In this document: in pieces, positions 20,643 through 33,683 of the stretch
Numbering within the stretch: position 1 is the first letter of the stretch
Layout: each line of letters starts with the position of its first letter
Assembly (NCBI RefSeq): GCF_947507565.1
Contig: NC_089189.1
Span: forward strand, 310,001 to 374,000
Reading direction: 5' to 3'
Origin: Oscarella lobularis
Taxonomy: Eukaryota > Porifera > Homoscleromorpha > Homosclerophorida > Oscarellidae
DNA: 64,000 nucleotides
Translations under genes and position numbers: made by a program
Notes under the pieces: generated by a model
What the model was told of the DNA's origin: nothing
Databases searched by the model: none
The model's input: the letters and a program-made list of their open reading frames with translations, nothing else

Positions 20643-21488
20643 ATGATAGAATGGGAGCAAATGGACAAGCGCAAATACTACGGCATAGGAACGGCTTTTC
20701 TCGTTGGAATACGAGCGGCTATCTATCCAGCAATGCTCGTTCGAACGCGCCTCCAAGTACAACAGCAAAAATCGATCTACACGGGATCTTTCGACGCCCT
20801 GGGCAAAATTTCGCGCCGCGAGGGAATTCGGGGCCTCTACAAGGGTTTTCTACCTCACAATATTGGACTGCTTGCTCTTCAGACGCACTCCACGGCCTAC
20901 GAACTCTCGCGACACCTTCTCCTACCGACCACGTGGTCACCCACGTGGAAAGGTTTGGTTGCCGGGACGATAGCGAGTTCGTCGAGCCAAATCGTTAACG
21001 TGCCAGTCGACGTCGTTTCGCAAAAGCTGATGATGGCCGGACAGTCGAAAAATCTAAATATTTCTCTACGCAACGTCATTGTTGAAATTTATTCAAAAAA
21101 TGGCTTACGTGGATTTTATAAAGGTTATTTCATTTCCCTGCTAACGTTTGGTCCAACGAGCGGCATATGGTGGAGCACCTATTTGACTGTACACGATTAT
21201 TTATTGCCTAATTTCCCAACTGCCCTACCTTCATTATCTCTAAACGCTTTTTCTGGAATGTGTGCCGGTTTTACGTCAAGCACGCTAACAAATCCCCTTG
21301 ACGTCATACGAACTCGTTTCCAGGTGATAGGTGGAAAATCAATAGGAAATATAGCGAGACGACTCTACAAGGAAGAGGGCCTAGCTATGCTCTATAAGGG
21401 GCTTACAGCAAGATACATGTCGACGTTGCCAAGCAGCGCTCTCTACATAGCAACGTACGAACTAGTCAAAAATCTCAGTTTAAAATAA
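20643..21488 (+). CDS. SLC25A44: mitochondrial carrier SLC25A44 (branched-chain amino acid carrier)
   Basis: A single uninterrupted exon of 281 residues with three carrier repeats. The start IIEWEQMDKRKYYGIG-like (MIEWEQMDKRKYYGIG) matches the SLC25A44 N-terminus (IIEWEHLDKKKFY), and YPAMLVRTRLQVQ, VPVDVVSQKLMM and NPLDVIRTRFQV are the three signature motifs; VDVVSQ in repeat 2 is typical of SLC25A44. It resides in the mitochondrial inner membrane. SLC25A44 imports branched-chain amino acids in mammals. Being intronless among intron-rich neighbours is notable. It shares a bidirectional promoter with the TRMT10 gene. Confidence 0.92.
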   Translation: MIEWEQMDKRKYYGIGTAFLVGIRAAIYPAMLVRTRLQVQQQKSIYTGSFDALGKISRREGIRGLYKGFLPHNIGLLALQTHSTAYELSRHLLLPTTWSPTWKGLVAGTIASSSSQIVNVPVDVVSQKLMMAGQSKNLNISLRNVIVEIYSKNGLRGFYKGYFISLLTFGPTSGIWWSTYLTVHDYLLPNFPTALPSLSLNAFSGMCAGFTSSTLTNPLDVIRTRFQVIGGKSIGNIARRLYKEEGLAMLYKGLTARYMSTLPSSALYIATYELVKNLSLK

Positions 21489-21584
21489 GTAATTTTGTAA
21501 TTATTTATATACGTATTGTATGCTCTACGATTTCACAGCGAAAAAAGAATCAAAAATAATAACTATGACTATATATTAAAGTAA

Positions 21585-24539
21585 TTAAGCGACTCGTTGA
21601 CCGAGCAGTTTACTTAGAAGCTTTATGGACGACTTTACCTTCTTATACTCGACGTACTTCTCCTCCATGACGCCGCGATCCGCCTTACCGACTCGCCGAC
21701 CCGTCTCCTTCTCGAACCGCGTCTCGAACGCCTTCAAAACGTCGCGCAAGGCGCGCTTCGTTCGCTTCGCCGTCGCCAATTGCTTCTCCAACTCGCCCGT
21801 CGACGCCGACTTGAGAACGTCGTCGCAACTTCCGATCGAAGTCTCCGCCGAATCAACAATCGCTTCCGGACTCATATCCTTTGTCGTTGTTGGCGACATG
21901 TGAACGCCGCTGTCCAATCGCAATCGTTCCTCCGCCGCCGTTTCGACGACGTCGCCCACCGTCTTGCCGCTCTCCGGCGCGCCGAGTTTCTCCATCTCTC
22001 GCACGCGCATCTTGATCTCGCGATAGCGATTGTATATCCAACGCGTCGCCTCTTTGCCGTCGAGCGTCGTCGGGCGACCGTGGCGACGTTCGACGGCGAG
22101 GAGAGTGCGCTGGACGCACTGCTTCTCCGCGCGCAATTCGCTCAACGTCATCTCGTCCATGTTCGCCGATCGGCCGTCGACGGAACGCTTGCGAGATAAA
22201 TCGGCGTCCATTTCTCGCGCGACGTCGTGCCAGGAAATCGCCGTCGCCGCCGCCGGACTCGCCGGCAACGCCGAATCGACGCTTGTCGTCGATAGGCGAG
22301 TTGAAGTCGAATTGGAGACGTCCAACGTTTTCTTTGTCTTCTCGTCGTCGTCGTTTTCGACGTCTTGCACTGTGACGTCGTTTGCGTTCCTGTTCTTCCT
22401 CCTCTTTTGCTTGTCGTTGACGTCATTCGATTTTCGACTTTGTACTTTCGATGAAGACGAGTTGGAGTCTCTTTCCTCGTCGTACTCTTGCACAGTCAGA
22501 TCATATGACTTTCTTTGTCGTTTCCCTTCCACTATGACATCATTGACATTCGATTTCCGCCGTTTTGGTACTTTCGTCTCCTTCTCTTCGTCGATATCCT
22601 GCAATACTAATTCCGATCCCTTGTCGTCGTCGTCGTTCCGTCGTCGTCGCATCGGACGACGACGATTTTTCGGCGGCGGAGCCCGATTCGCCGTCAACGA
22701 CGTCAACAATCCCGTCGTCGCGTTGCGTGGCAACGAAACGAAATCGTCGTCGACAATCGCATCGTCGTCAGGCGAGGTGACGAATTGCACGACGGGCGCC
22801 GTGCTCAATCCCAAATTCAATCTCGCACCAATCTCGTCTCGCTTCTTGAGAAAATCCGTCGACAGCGGCGGAGGAACGACGACGCGACGAGGCGACGACG
22901 GACTCCTCGCCGTTCGCTCCTCGACGATGCGTTTTTCCCACGCGGATATCTTTCCCTTGATATGATCTCCCCTCCCTCTCATTCGTTCCACGGGCGGCGA
23001 CTCTTCGTCTTTATCTTCGCCGCCGCTCACCGACGGCACCTCTCGAAGATTCGCTATAGGATTATCGTCGTCGTCGTCGTCGTTTCTCCCATTCTCGTTT
23101 GCAAATAAATGCTTTGAGACCGTTTCGCGAACGATGGAGCGAAGTACGAGCGATCGTCGCGGCGTCACCGCCGGCTGGGGCGACGGCGCGCCGCTGCTCA
23201 ACGACCACGGCGAACCGGACCGCATCAAATGATCCACCTGCGACAGCGGCGGCGACAAAGCGTCTTCGTTAACGACGGGATCCAAGACGAGTTTGGGAAT
23301 TATTGGCGGATCCGGATTCGACATTGGACGAGTTTTGAATTCGACTTTCGCATAACCATCCGCTTCGTCGTCGTCGTCGTCGTCAAGGAGATTATCGGCG
23401 CTTAGCGCCTTGTGAAAATCTTCCTTTGGAGGAGCGGGTGCCGGTGGATCAGGCGGAAGTGGCCTTCGTTGGATTTCCGTCGAACGAGCGCGCTGTCGTC
23501 GTCGTCGATCGCGCGCCACTTCCAAATTCGCGTCCATCAACGTATGATTCAGTGGCGTCGCCACCGAATCCTCCTCCTCAAAACCTTGAGAACCTTGGGC
23601 GGCGGCGGCGGCGGCGGCGACCGTCATCTCCGCCACTTCCACAATCTCCTCCTCGTCGTACAAAGTCCTAGCACGATCCTTACTCTTTGCCTTCTTCTTT
23701 TTCTTCTTTTGGACGTGTTCGGCGAAGGGAAGTGGTTTATCCGGTTTCTTTCGACCCCTTTTGATCTCCCCGCCGTCATCTCCAAAGATCTCATCATAGC
23801 ATTGAATCATAACCGCCGTCGCTCCATTCGTAAACGCCTGTTCCTGAAGCGCTATCAATCCATCCGACAAACGAAACAAATTCGGGCCGAATACAATCGC
23901 CAGGGCGACGTGACCCATCTTATTCCGATCCTCTCGTTCGGCCACGTCAATAAGAAATTTACAAATATATTTGAGAAGTTGAAAATGACTCGCCGGAAGA
24001 AACGGCACGAGACGTTTCAACTCCTTCGCGCATGCATCCCGATCCGATTTATTATTGGCATACGCGTCCATAAACGATTTTTTCAAATCGTCCGGTACGA
24101 CGGGTATGGGAAGTTCTCGTAAGAATTGCTTCAATAGAGAAGCGACAGCCGGGACGTCGGTGACGCGTTTCAAATCGGCGTTTCCCGTTTTGTCGAAATC
24201 GACGCGCATTTTTTCCAAAATTTTTTGATTTCCGCTCACGCGGAATATTCCCTCGCAATCGAGACCGTTCGCTCGTATGTGTTCGCACACCGTTTCGACG
24301 ACGCGCGGCACGTGCGATCCGGGTGTCGCGTGACGCATCAGTTCGTCGAGTGCGACGCCGAACGTTAGGGCCCTCGAATGGGGCCCCGATTTTCGTTTCG
24401 GCGAAAGCGGCGAGCCGAGACGACGCTTGAGCGACGATATCGATAGGCGATTCGCATCGGAGGCGGGAAGAGGCGTTTTAGGCGCGAAATCGTTCGTTTG
24501 GACCGATTTGGGGCTTCCGCAGAATAGCGGCGGCTTCAT
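21585..24539 (-). CDS. FAM13: FAM13-like RhoGAP protein
   Basis: One long open frame of 984 residues without introns. The RhoGAP domain (about residues 60-250) has FGVALDELM, GIFRVSGNQKILE with the arginine finger, LKQFLRELPIPVV, and NKMGHVALAIVFGPNLF. The middle is low-complexity and acidic, with poly-Asp and poly-Ala runs. The C-terminus carries two helical FAM13 segments: LRAEKQCVQRTLLAVERRHG followed by WIYNRYREIK, and LEKQLATAKRTKRALRD with VEYKKVKSSIKLL. That pair of segments separates FAM13A/B from other RhoGAPs. Predicted to switch off Rho GTPases. GTC/GAC trinucleotide runs (for example near 23070 and 23368) encode the Asp tracts and may be unstable. Confidence 0.88.
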   Translation of the reverse strand: MKPPLFCGSPKSVQTNDFAPKTPLPASDANRLSISSLKRRLGSPLSPKRKSGPHSRALTFGVALDELMRHATPGSHVPRVVETVCEHIRANGLDCEGIFRVSGNQKILEKMRVDFDKTGNADLKRVTDVPAVASLLKQFLRELPIPVVPDDLKKSFMDAYANNKSDRDACAKELKRLVPFLPASHFQLLKYICKFLIDVAEREDRNKMGHVALAIVFGPNLFRLSDGLIALQEQAFTNGATAVMIQCYDEIFGDDGGEIKRGRKKPDKPLPFAEHVQKKKKKKAKSKDRARTLYDEEEIVEVAEMTVAAAAAAAQGSQGFEEEDSVATPLNHTLMDANLEVARDRRRRQRARSTEIQRRPLPPDPPAPAPPKEDFHKALSADNLLDDDDDDEADGYAKVEFKTRPMSNPDPPIIPKLVLDPVVNEDALSPPLSQVDHLMRSGSPWSLSSGAPSPQPAVTPRRSLVLRSIVRETVSKHLFANENGRNDDDDDDNPIANLREVPSVSGGEDKDEESPPVERMRGRGDHIKGKISAWEKRIVEERTARSPSSPRRVVVPPPLSTDFLKKRDEIGARLNLGLSTAPVVQFVTSPDDDAIVDDDFVSLPRNATTGLLTSLTANRAPPPKNRRRPMRRRRNDDDDKGSELVLQDIDEEKETKVPKRRKSNVNDVIVEGKRQRKSYDLTVQEYDEERDSNSSSSKVQSRKSNDVNDKQKRRKNRNANDVTVQDVENDDDEKTKKTLDVSNSTSTRLSTTSVDSALPASPAAATAISWHDVAREMDADLSRKRSVDGRSANMDEMTLSELRAEKQCVQRTLLAVERRHGRPTTLDGKEATRWIYNRYREIKMRVREMEKLGAPESGKTVGDVVETAAEERLRLDSGVHMSPTTTKDMSPEAIVDSAETSIGSCDDVLKSASTGELEKQLATAKRTKRALRDVLKAFETRFEKETGRRVGKADRGVMEEKYVEYKKVKSSIKLLSKLLGQRVA

Positions 24540-25201
24540 GGGAGAGGTCTGTGTGACATAAGAAACCGCGGTTGCATAAAAAAAACAGATATACGCAGCT
24601 GGGATTCGAGATTCGATCGATGGGAGGGCTTCGAGGGTTTCTCTCCATTTAGGGAAGAGGGCAAAGGTAAAAACAAATCGAAACGCCGTCGAAGAGAGTC
24701 GATATGCCCGTAGGCGTCGAGATTTTGTATGGGAATTGAGTGAAACGGGTCAGTTAGCGCGAAAACGCGACGAAGGGCCCTCGAAAACAACGCGCAACTT
24801 CGAACATAGCGATTTACCTGTACAGATGGCTTCGACGCGGCGACAGCGACGGGAAATTCGGCGGGAAAAGGTCGACGTTCAGTCAAAAAGGTCGGAGACC
24901 ACGCCTACGCATGCGCTAAAGGTCGCGACTCGCCACCTGTTTCCCTTCGGAATTGGACCTTTGGGTATTGCACACGCACAGGAGGGGAGATCGCGATGAC
25001 GACGCGCCTATTAATAATAACACAGCGGGTTTAGAGAGACGGACAATTGACAACGAGAACCGCTGCGAGACAGAGAGTAACCATAACAACAAACGAAATC
25101 ACGTGAGAGCCACGCCTCTCCCGTCATCGTCCCTTTCAGTCATCCTTCTTGCTCGCCGCTTCGTGCTTCATTATTTTTTCCTTATGCCGTCTTATGGCAT
25201 C
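24540..25201. other. 5' region of the FAM13-like gene; nothing else seen
   Basis: GC-moderate sequence with CpG-rich stretches. Open frames here are short and have no recognisable content. It likely contains the FAM13 promoter and the ATP5IF1 3' UTR. Confidence 0.5.
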
Positions 25202-25639
25202 CTAAACCGAAAAATGACTATAGTTTAATTTATTGGCTTCGCTGACCTCGTGTTGCTTGATTGCTTGCGCGTGATGTTCAATTTCCTCCTCGTGTTCTTC
25301 CTTGAGATGATGCAATTGGTCTTGAGTCTACGATAGTAGAAATCAACGCGCGATATCTCTAATTTCATCTGTATTTACCAATCTTCGGAAGTATTGATCT
25401 TCCTGTGCTTGTTCTTTCTTCGCAAATGAGCCACCAGCCGATCTAAACGCACGAATCGATTACAGAAATACGATTTCTGTGTCTCTTTTACCGAATTGAG
25501 CCATCTCCGCCTTCGAACTGGAAAAAACCGGCTAAGATCTTTCACATCGAGCAAATAGATAGATTTCTCGTACTTGACCAAACAGTCTTGCGCTCGTAAA
25601 TCTCGGAAAGGACGAGAGGACGCGTCGACAATGCTGCAT
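25202..25639 (-). CDS. ATP5IF1: mitochondrial ATP synthase inhibitory factor 1 (IF1)
   Basis: Four small exons (25639-25574, 25517-25492, 25442-25379, 25327-25202) join in frame to 93 residues; exon 2 is only 26 bases. The N-terminus MQHCRRVLSSFPRFTSARLF is an arginine-rich mitochondrial presequence. The mature part contains DGSIRSAGGSFAKKEQAQED followed by QYFRRL, matching the inhibitory segment of IF1 ([22 protein letters not shown] in human). A His/Glu-rich coiled coil (LHHLKEEHEEEIEHHAQAI) follows. IF1 blocks reverse ATP hydrolysis by the F1Fo ATP synthase when matrix pH falls; the histidines are known to sense pH. The gene is followed upstream by another mitochondrial gene, MICOS13. Confidence 0.93.
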
Positions 25640-25740
25640 TGCGTCAAAAATAAGATCGATCCTTCGAACCTTAGCGCACGTTCGGAGCCAAGCCAAACCC
25701 GTATCAGCTTACAAAATGTACTGTAATCGAAAATACTAAT

Positions 25741-26140
25741 TTATTTATCGTTCTGAGTCTTGAAAGCGTCTCGCACTTTTTCCGCGCCTCGATTAAAACT
25801 AATCGCGAGATAACCCGAAGAACTGCACTCGCGCAAAATCGTCGAAGAGGCTTTTTCAATTCCGCGATTCCACGTCGCTTCCAAACGGCTCATCGTCAAA
25901 TACGACTCGTCAAAAGCCTAAAACAAACAGAGAAATAGGTGAAATCAGCTTGGGAACTTCTCCTTTTACTGGAAGAAGATTCGTTCGATTCGTTGTCGTC
26001 GCAATGGACGCTTTCACATCGTTCCACGCCTTCTTCGACTCGTCGGCAGTTCCCCACACACCAGATCGATGCGAAGCGTACACAGAACCGGCAGCCAAAG
26101 CCAAAGCAATCGACTTCTTGGTGAAAGCAACGACCGCCAT
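25741..26140 (-). CDS. MICOS13: MICOS complex subunit MIC13 (QIL1)
   Basis: Exons 26140-25970 and 25917-25741 give 115 residues, close to the 118 of human MIC13. A single hydrophobic segment near the N-terminus (SIALALAAGSVYASHRSGVWG) is followed by a soluble part containing LEATWNRGIEKA, matching the SWNAGI region of MIC13. The frame is open further upstream to an ATG at 26203, but that would add 21 residues before the membrane segment and overlap the TXNL1 start codon, so I prefer the internal ATG at 26140. MIC13 helps assemble MICOS at cristae junctions. Similarity is low overall; the call rests on length, topology and the W-N-x-G motif. Confidence 0.72.
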
Positions 26141-26201
26141 TGCGCTGAGCGTGACGCAGGATGACGTAGACAAACCGACTGACTCCCCGTACATTTTCGT
26201 C

Positions 26202-27489
26202 ATGTCTCAAGGAAGAGTTATTGTCGTTGCAAGCGATGCCGAATTCCTACCGAAAATGACGACAGCTGGAAGCAAACTAGTCGTCGTCGACTTCTCGGCA
26301 AGTTGGTAAGAAGTCGAGGCCCCTTTTGAGGATCCTCGTCCGACGAAGTCGCCTAGGTGCGGTCCTTGCAAGCAAATCGCCCCAATATTCGCACAGCTTA
26401 GTCTCAAATATCCCACCGCCGTCTTCCTCAAAGTCGACGTAGACGAATGTCGAGTAAAAAAACTAAAATTCTCAAAATTAGTAATTTCCCGTACGTGACG
26501 TAACATTCCAGGCCGTCGCCGAACAATACGGCATACGAGCCATGCCGACGTTCCTCTTCTTCAAAAACCTCGTCAAAATCGATCAACTACAGGGAGCAAA
26601 TGCAGGAAAACTAGAAGAAATGATTAAAAAATATATCGGAGACGAAGAGGAAGCGGAAACGAGCGGCGTTCCCGGACATGTAAATAATAAATTAAAAATT
26701 AAAATCTTTTAATTTAATTAGTAGATCGATTTGGGCCCCCTATTGGCTAAAGAGGGCTGTGAGTGTCTGAACGAAAGCGACGATCATCCCTTTGAAGGGG
26801 CCCTTCAAAAAGGAGGGGGATATCTAGAGAGTGACTGTGATGAACAGGTATAGGGGCTTTTATATAGGGAAAAGGGACCTCTAAGGGGATTTTCTTTAGC
26901 TTCTAATCGCTGTAGCGTTTAATCAACCCGTCAAAATTCACTCTCTCAAAATGTACACGGCCAATTTACGTGAGACTTTTATTAATTTCGATTAATTATT
27001 GATTTTTTGGATATGTTTTCTCAGAAACTGCTCCTAAGACGTTGAGAATCTTTATCAATCAACCTAGCACGCTAGACTTTGATTCGGCGGAGAGAAACAA
27101 AGCCATACAGGAGATTACGTCAGCCTGATGACGTCACTCAATATACATTAATTAATATTTTCTATTTAGATTGGCTCCTGAGCATTTATCCGGAAGTAAG
27201 TTAATATCTCTCAATTACGTGCGATTTCAAAACGTCAATAATATAACAGTGAGAAATATAGATTGTCATTAATTAATCTAATTAATTTTTTATATAGATA
27301 TTTGTGAAAGATAATCAGGGTGGTGAAGAGGTGACCCGGATTAATTACATTGCCTTTATAGGAAGCCCATTGGATGCAGTGAAAATGAACGAATTCAAAA
27401 GAGTAACCCATTTAATCAAATTAATTAATTTAATTAATTAATTAATATAGGTTGCCGGAAAAGCGGGAGAGGGAGAAAGTCTGCACTAG
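26202..27489 (+). CDS. TXNL1: thioredoxin-like protein 1 (thioredoxin + PITH domain)
   Basis: The thioredoxin domain begins VVVDFSASW and has the active site CGPC, with an intron splitting the preceding Trp codon (after 26305). [10 protein letters not shown] and MPTFLFFKN complete the fold. The C-terminal half is a PITH domain: [37 protein letters not shown] and [13 protein letters not shown]. This two-domain layout is that of TXNL1 (TRP32), a proteasome-associated redox protein. About nine exons; stop at 27487. The gene is head to head with MICOS13. Confidence 0.95.
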
Positions 27490-27675
27490 AACTGAAAATA
27501 CAAACACTTTTTGTTGAGTACACTTGCGTTTATATTCAAAATAAATGTTGTTACCCGTATGTGCAAATGTATTGGCCCGTCGAAAATGATTATCAAATCG
27601 ATATTAACGCATTTATTGGTTAATATCAATTTTTTCAGCAAAAACCCCTCCTACCTCTTTTTTCTATGTTTCAAA

Positions 27676-30600
27676 TTAAGAAAATGCGTTCTCGCTCGCT
27701 TTCTTTACTGCTCCCGTAAGAAGATTGTGTCTCGTTTTAATCCAAACGTCTATTTTGCCGGAAGACAGCACTTTGCCGTGAATAAGACACAAGAGATTGG
27801 TCGAGAGAAAATTGCCTGCAACGATGCCTTCTTTCCCTGCGAAAAAATCAATAATTAATTATTGGATACCCCTGAGTCTTGCCTATGATTTGTATGGGAT
27901 GGAGATTGAGATTTTCCTTCGCCTTGTCCATGAAATCTTTCGGATTTTGAATTTTTGACGTGCCAATATTCAGTTTGGCGTCGTGAAACGAGTGGCCCTT
28001 ACTCCAAAGTTTCCCAAATTCTGCCGTCGTCATGTCAACGGCAGGTCTACCCGCGAAAAAATTCCAAAAAAATCAAAGCGGAATTTTTCTATTGGATCAC
28101 CTTAGCAAATCGCTAATTTCGAGGGGAAACGCGAAAAACAATCTCTGCTGCGTAGCGTCCCGGATGAGAATTTCTCCGCGCAAATTCATTTGTAAGTCTG
28201 GGCTTTGAGCGCTCAGTTTCAGAATGTGAACACTCTAAAAAGTTCCCGTTTGCGTTTTTTAGATCAATAATCGCGCTTATACCGTAGCGAAACTGGCTAT
28301 CTCCTTTTCCCACTCCAGTTTATCCTCCCCGTCTATCGTCGCCTAGCAACGCTACTTAGCAACGCTTCCCTCATACCTTTTTTTCTCTATACCTTAAACG
28401 ATCCGGGAAGTTCGAGCTGAACGCGGACACTTCGCAGCGAAGACGATTTCTGATTGGTCAAATAGAAAACGATAGCTAATTGAGAGGGCATGAGAATTTT
28501 TCGGCACGTGACTCGAAGACACGGATCGTGGCAGACATCCTTGAAGAAAAAAAAACGCGTGAAAAAAAGTCCAAAAATCGCCTCTTTTCATAATCTAACT
28601 TGATTATCTTTTGTGGCCACCGGATAGTCACGTAATTCTTCGGGTATGCTAAACGAGGTTAGAGGCGTCTGGCTCTCCAATAGGAGTTGTTTCGAAGCGT
28701 CTTCCGGCGGCGGAGAGCCCGTCTTTTGCATGAAGGAAAACTCGAAACCTTCGCTAGGAGTCTTACGTAGAGAAGACGATTTATAGAGAAGAATAATTTA
28801 TTAATAATACCAGTACCTTTTCTCGCGATTGTGGCTCTTGTATCATTGGCTTATGCGGAGAAAATGACTATGACTCGAGAGAAAACGACGTATTTTTAAT
28901 ACCTTTTCTTGTGGCTCTTGTATCATTGGTTCTATTGCTAAGAGAGAGGATTCCGCGACAGGAGGAGGAGCAGGAGTTGCGCTCAAGTCAAGCCCCTCCA
29001 AATCCAAAAGCAAATCGACCGAAGACGAAGGAGGAGGAACGTCAGCAGAACGAGACTCGGACGTCATCAAATCGGCGTCCAAACCCAACCCATCAAACGA
29101 AACAAGCGCGGAAGAAGAAGCAGAAGAAGCAGAAGAAGCCGGAGGAACAACGCGAGAAAACCCTTTCGCTTTCTTTGCCCCCACCGGCTTCAAAACCTTA
29201 TCCTTCTATAGGAAAACCCGCTCACCTTAGCCTCTAAGCCCCGTGGAGTCTCTCTTACCTTTACAGAGCCCTTAGGCGATAGCTCAACCCCCCCAAACAG
29301 CGCCGAAGCGAGCGCCTTCTTACGCGTCTCCTCCACACTAACTTCGCCCTCATCAACGTCCTAAGACCCCGCGACTAAGAAACTAATACAATAAAAGCCC
29401 CCTTTTCCCTCCTTCACTTTTTCCTGCGGCGTTTCCTCGGCAACGTCGGTCTCCAGGGCGACCGCGGGAGGGGGAGTCGGTTCGGGTTTTCTCTCCGGCG
29501 CAGGAGAGGATCCCTGCGTTTTTCTAGCGTACCCCGTTCGGCCCCAAAGTCGCGGCGCTTTTAAACCCACGGCTTCGACTCTAACGCATCCAAAAAGTGC
29601 CCCTGTTCTATTGTCTAACTTAGGGTTTGGAGTCTTACTTGGGCTCGTTTTGCGGTTGCGCAGGTTCGCTTGAAATATCGCGCTCTTCTCGAGAAGCGGG
29701 AGGCGACGGAGGCGACGGGGCGACGACGACGGGTTGTAGGGGTACGGAGGAGGGTTTAGGCGGGGGAGCGTAGGGGAGAAAATTGAGCGCGGCCGCGTGG
29801 GAAACGCTACTCATCGATTCTAGGCGCGCGCGGATTTTTAATTACTTCTATATTTAATTAATTAATTACCTTTATGGTGTTTTCGTCTCTGCGTTGCCGG
29901 CTTGTAGCGCGACGCGCCTCGGACGAGCGAATCGGCGACGAATTGATCGAGAAACGACAGCGAAAAATCGACCTCAAGAAAAAAATATAAAATCAATAAA
30001 GTCCTATTTATTTTACCTCGATGTCCTCGCAACTCGCGTCGACGGGAAGCGCTTGGCTCATGAGCGTCGGATTCGCGACGAGCGCTTCTAATTCGCAAGC
30101 GCGCTGTTGCAAATCGATCGACGCCGAATGGGCGTACGATTGGCTTAGCGCGCGCGCCGATTCGGGGCATGTACCCAATTGGGAAACGACTTTTGTAACG
30201 GCTGTGATAATCCAACCGGATGTGGACGGATCTAGCGTAATTTTCACGCGTAAAAAACCTTATTTTTCTAATTAATTTTACCCGTGAAATCTCGTTGAAG
30301 TAATTCGATTAATTTTAGTAAAATATCGTCGAGATTCGAATCGTCTAACACGTACGAATATTCGCCTAAAATCTACACGCGAAAAATCAAAAAATCAATA
30401 GAGATTAACTCTAGAAAATAAATATTACCCAAGCAATGACTTGTATCAAAATATCAGGAAGACACGGTTTCTCAATTAATTCCATATAGGAAGAGACAGC
30501 GTAGAGCCGAAGCTCCGTATCAGCTGTCTCGTCATCAGACCCTTTAATTAATTAATTAATTAATTATTGATTATTGATTTTTTTATTTTAATTAAACCTT

Positions 30601-32501
30601 CCGCTATTAATCTCAAGAGATTGTGCGCTACTTCCTTTTGAACTAAATTCCCGCCCAATTCGAAAACGGCGTTCATTGTTGATATAAACCAGGCGTTATT
30701 TGGGGAATAACGCTCGGCGAGTTGCGTGATTCGAGCGACGAGATCCGCGCGCAAATATTGATCCACAGTCGATCGCAAATAATTAATTAAACGATCGCAA
30801 ATCACTTCGACGTTGACGGGATTCGTCATTTTAAATAACAAATCCAACGTCTAATATATCGTCGATTTAATTTTAATCGGCTATTTATACTATTGATTCT
30901 TTACTTTTCGTTTCAGCGTGTCATCCGGGTCATCGAGACACTCTATGACGACCATTTGATGTTCGATCGCCACTTTGGGATCGACGGCGACGAGCGCGGT
31001 CAACGCCGTAATTCCCGTACATTTGAGATTGTTGCTCGCTTTCGACGAGAGAAAGCGACCAACTTTCTTAGCGCAACGTTGAATCATTACCGAATTGGGA
31101 TATATTAGAGTCACAGTCCGTATGCATTCGTACAGAATCGCTATATTAATAATTATTATTTATCTAATTAAGGTCACGTATTTTTTTCTACCGTAATTAA
31201 TTGGATTATCGGAGTCGGCTCTATCCATACAAAGGCCAATGACTTCATACATTCCCTCGCTACATCTTAATTATTTTTTAGACTCTCTCTGTTTTTTTTT
31301 TAATTTTTTTGTGCGTTCTTACTTGAGATCGTCTGTTCCTATCACCGCTAGAATTCGAAGTATTTTTATCTGAATCCACGGTGCCGGGACGGAGTGATAT
31401 TCGAAATCTTTTGGAAGTTTTCGATCGATTATTTGTTTTAGTATTGCTACGAAACTCGGATTCAAATCTTTAATAAGACGGGAATCGTCCTAAAGGAATT
31501 TTTTCAATGATTTTAATTTTTGGGGGGAGGGGAAGGGGCATTCCTTTGCTAATTCGATAAAAAGCCCCAGTGAGGCTTCCATGACGCCTGGATCCTTGTC
31601 GCATAGCGCGCGCCGGAAGTCGTCATGGAGATGGGAAACGGAGGAGGGACTTTTCTTATAGAAATGATGCAAAGCGAGAACGGCTTTCTTACGTACGAGT
31701 TCCCTTCGCGAGAAAAGAAAAGATACAAAAATAGCGATTTGACACCCAAAATCAACGTTTTTTCTCACCTAGGATGCTTCAATTTCGCGACAACAGCCGA
31801 CAAGACGGCGGGAATCATTTCCGACCCAACCATCTTGGCTGCGACAGTCAGAGCCATGCAATTCTCCAATACATTACTACTATTTAGATCCTGAATGAAA
31901 TTAGGTGCGTATATACACTATGTATCGAAAAATATGTAGCTACTTTCTGTAGTGTATTTATCAGAAGAACGATCAGCTCGTGACCGTCGTGAAGGAGAAG
32001 GCAAACGGCTAAATATCCTACGATTTCCCGTACGTGACGCAATGATTTCCCGGAAGCGAATTTTTTTCTAATTACGATTACCGATTCGTTTTTCGAGTAA
32101 GCCGGTCTGCTGGGCGAATTTGATTGCCTGTATGTGCCCGAACGAGGCGTCGTGGCCGAGCATTTCGCAGTAGATCAGCCGAACGAGATACTCGCGAAGG
32201 AGTTTCTAGAAAAGTGGGCGTGGTCGTCGAACTGAATCGAAAATCGCCGCTTACGCGCGATATGTCCGGCTGTTTGAGTCGATCTTGAAGCATTTTGCAT
32301 TCCGCGCGTACGATACGATCCTCTTCCTAAGCGATTGCGTCGGAAATCGACGAAAAAGACTCGGCCCGTCGCGAAGCTCACGTGTTTCGTTCGCGCTTCG
32401 CCGATGGTGTTCACGAGCGCTTGAAATTCTTTCGTAAAGCCGCTATAGTGCGATAGAAGGCCCGAAATGGCGCCCGATATCGAACTCAACGTCTTCTCCA
32501 T
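27676..32501 (-). CDS. AP4E1: AP-4 adaptor complex subunit epsilon
   Basis: About 20 small exons. The N-terminal trunk shows [108 protein letters not shown], and [20 protein letters not shown], closely following AP4E1. A Pro/Ser-rich hinge (about 28.8-29.8 kb) follows. The C-terminal ear has [20 protein letters not shown] and, in the last exon (27812-27676), [21 protein letters not shown]-4 sorts cargo such as ATG9 from the trans-Golgi network. Stop at 27676-27678. Exon limits in the hinge are not fully resolved. Confidence 0.93.
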
Positions 32502-32698
32502 CGCAGCGTAACGCGCGTTATACGAAAAACCAATATACCGACTATTTTATCAGCAAAAGCACAGAGAGACGCAAGAGGAAAAAAAAGACAAGACAACATA
32601 CAGACGTCCCTAAATCGAATACATATACAGTGAGCGTCTTAATAACAACCCAAATCATCAATTACAAAGCCAGGTCCCGCCCCCCTCTCAAATTTTTC

Positions 32699-33683
<985 letters not shown>

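Noticed and set aside
22030-22965. 311-codon plus-strand frame opposite the FAM13-like gene
   Set aside because: Antisense of a low-complexity coding region; serine/arginine-rich artefact.
25896-26210. Alternative 104-codon minus-strand frame over MICOS13
   Set aside because: Shadow of the MICOS13 exon in another frame.
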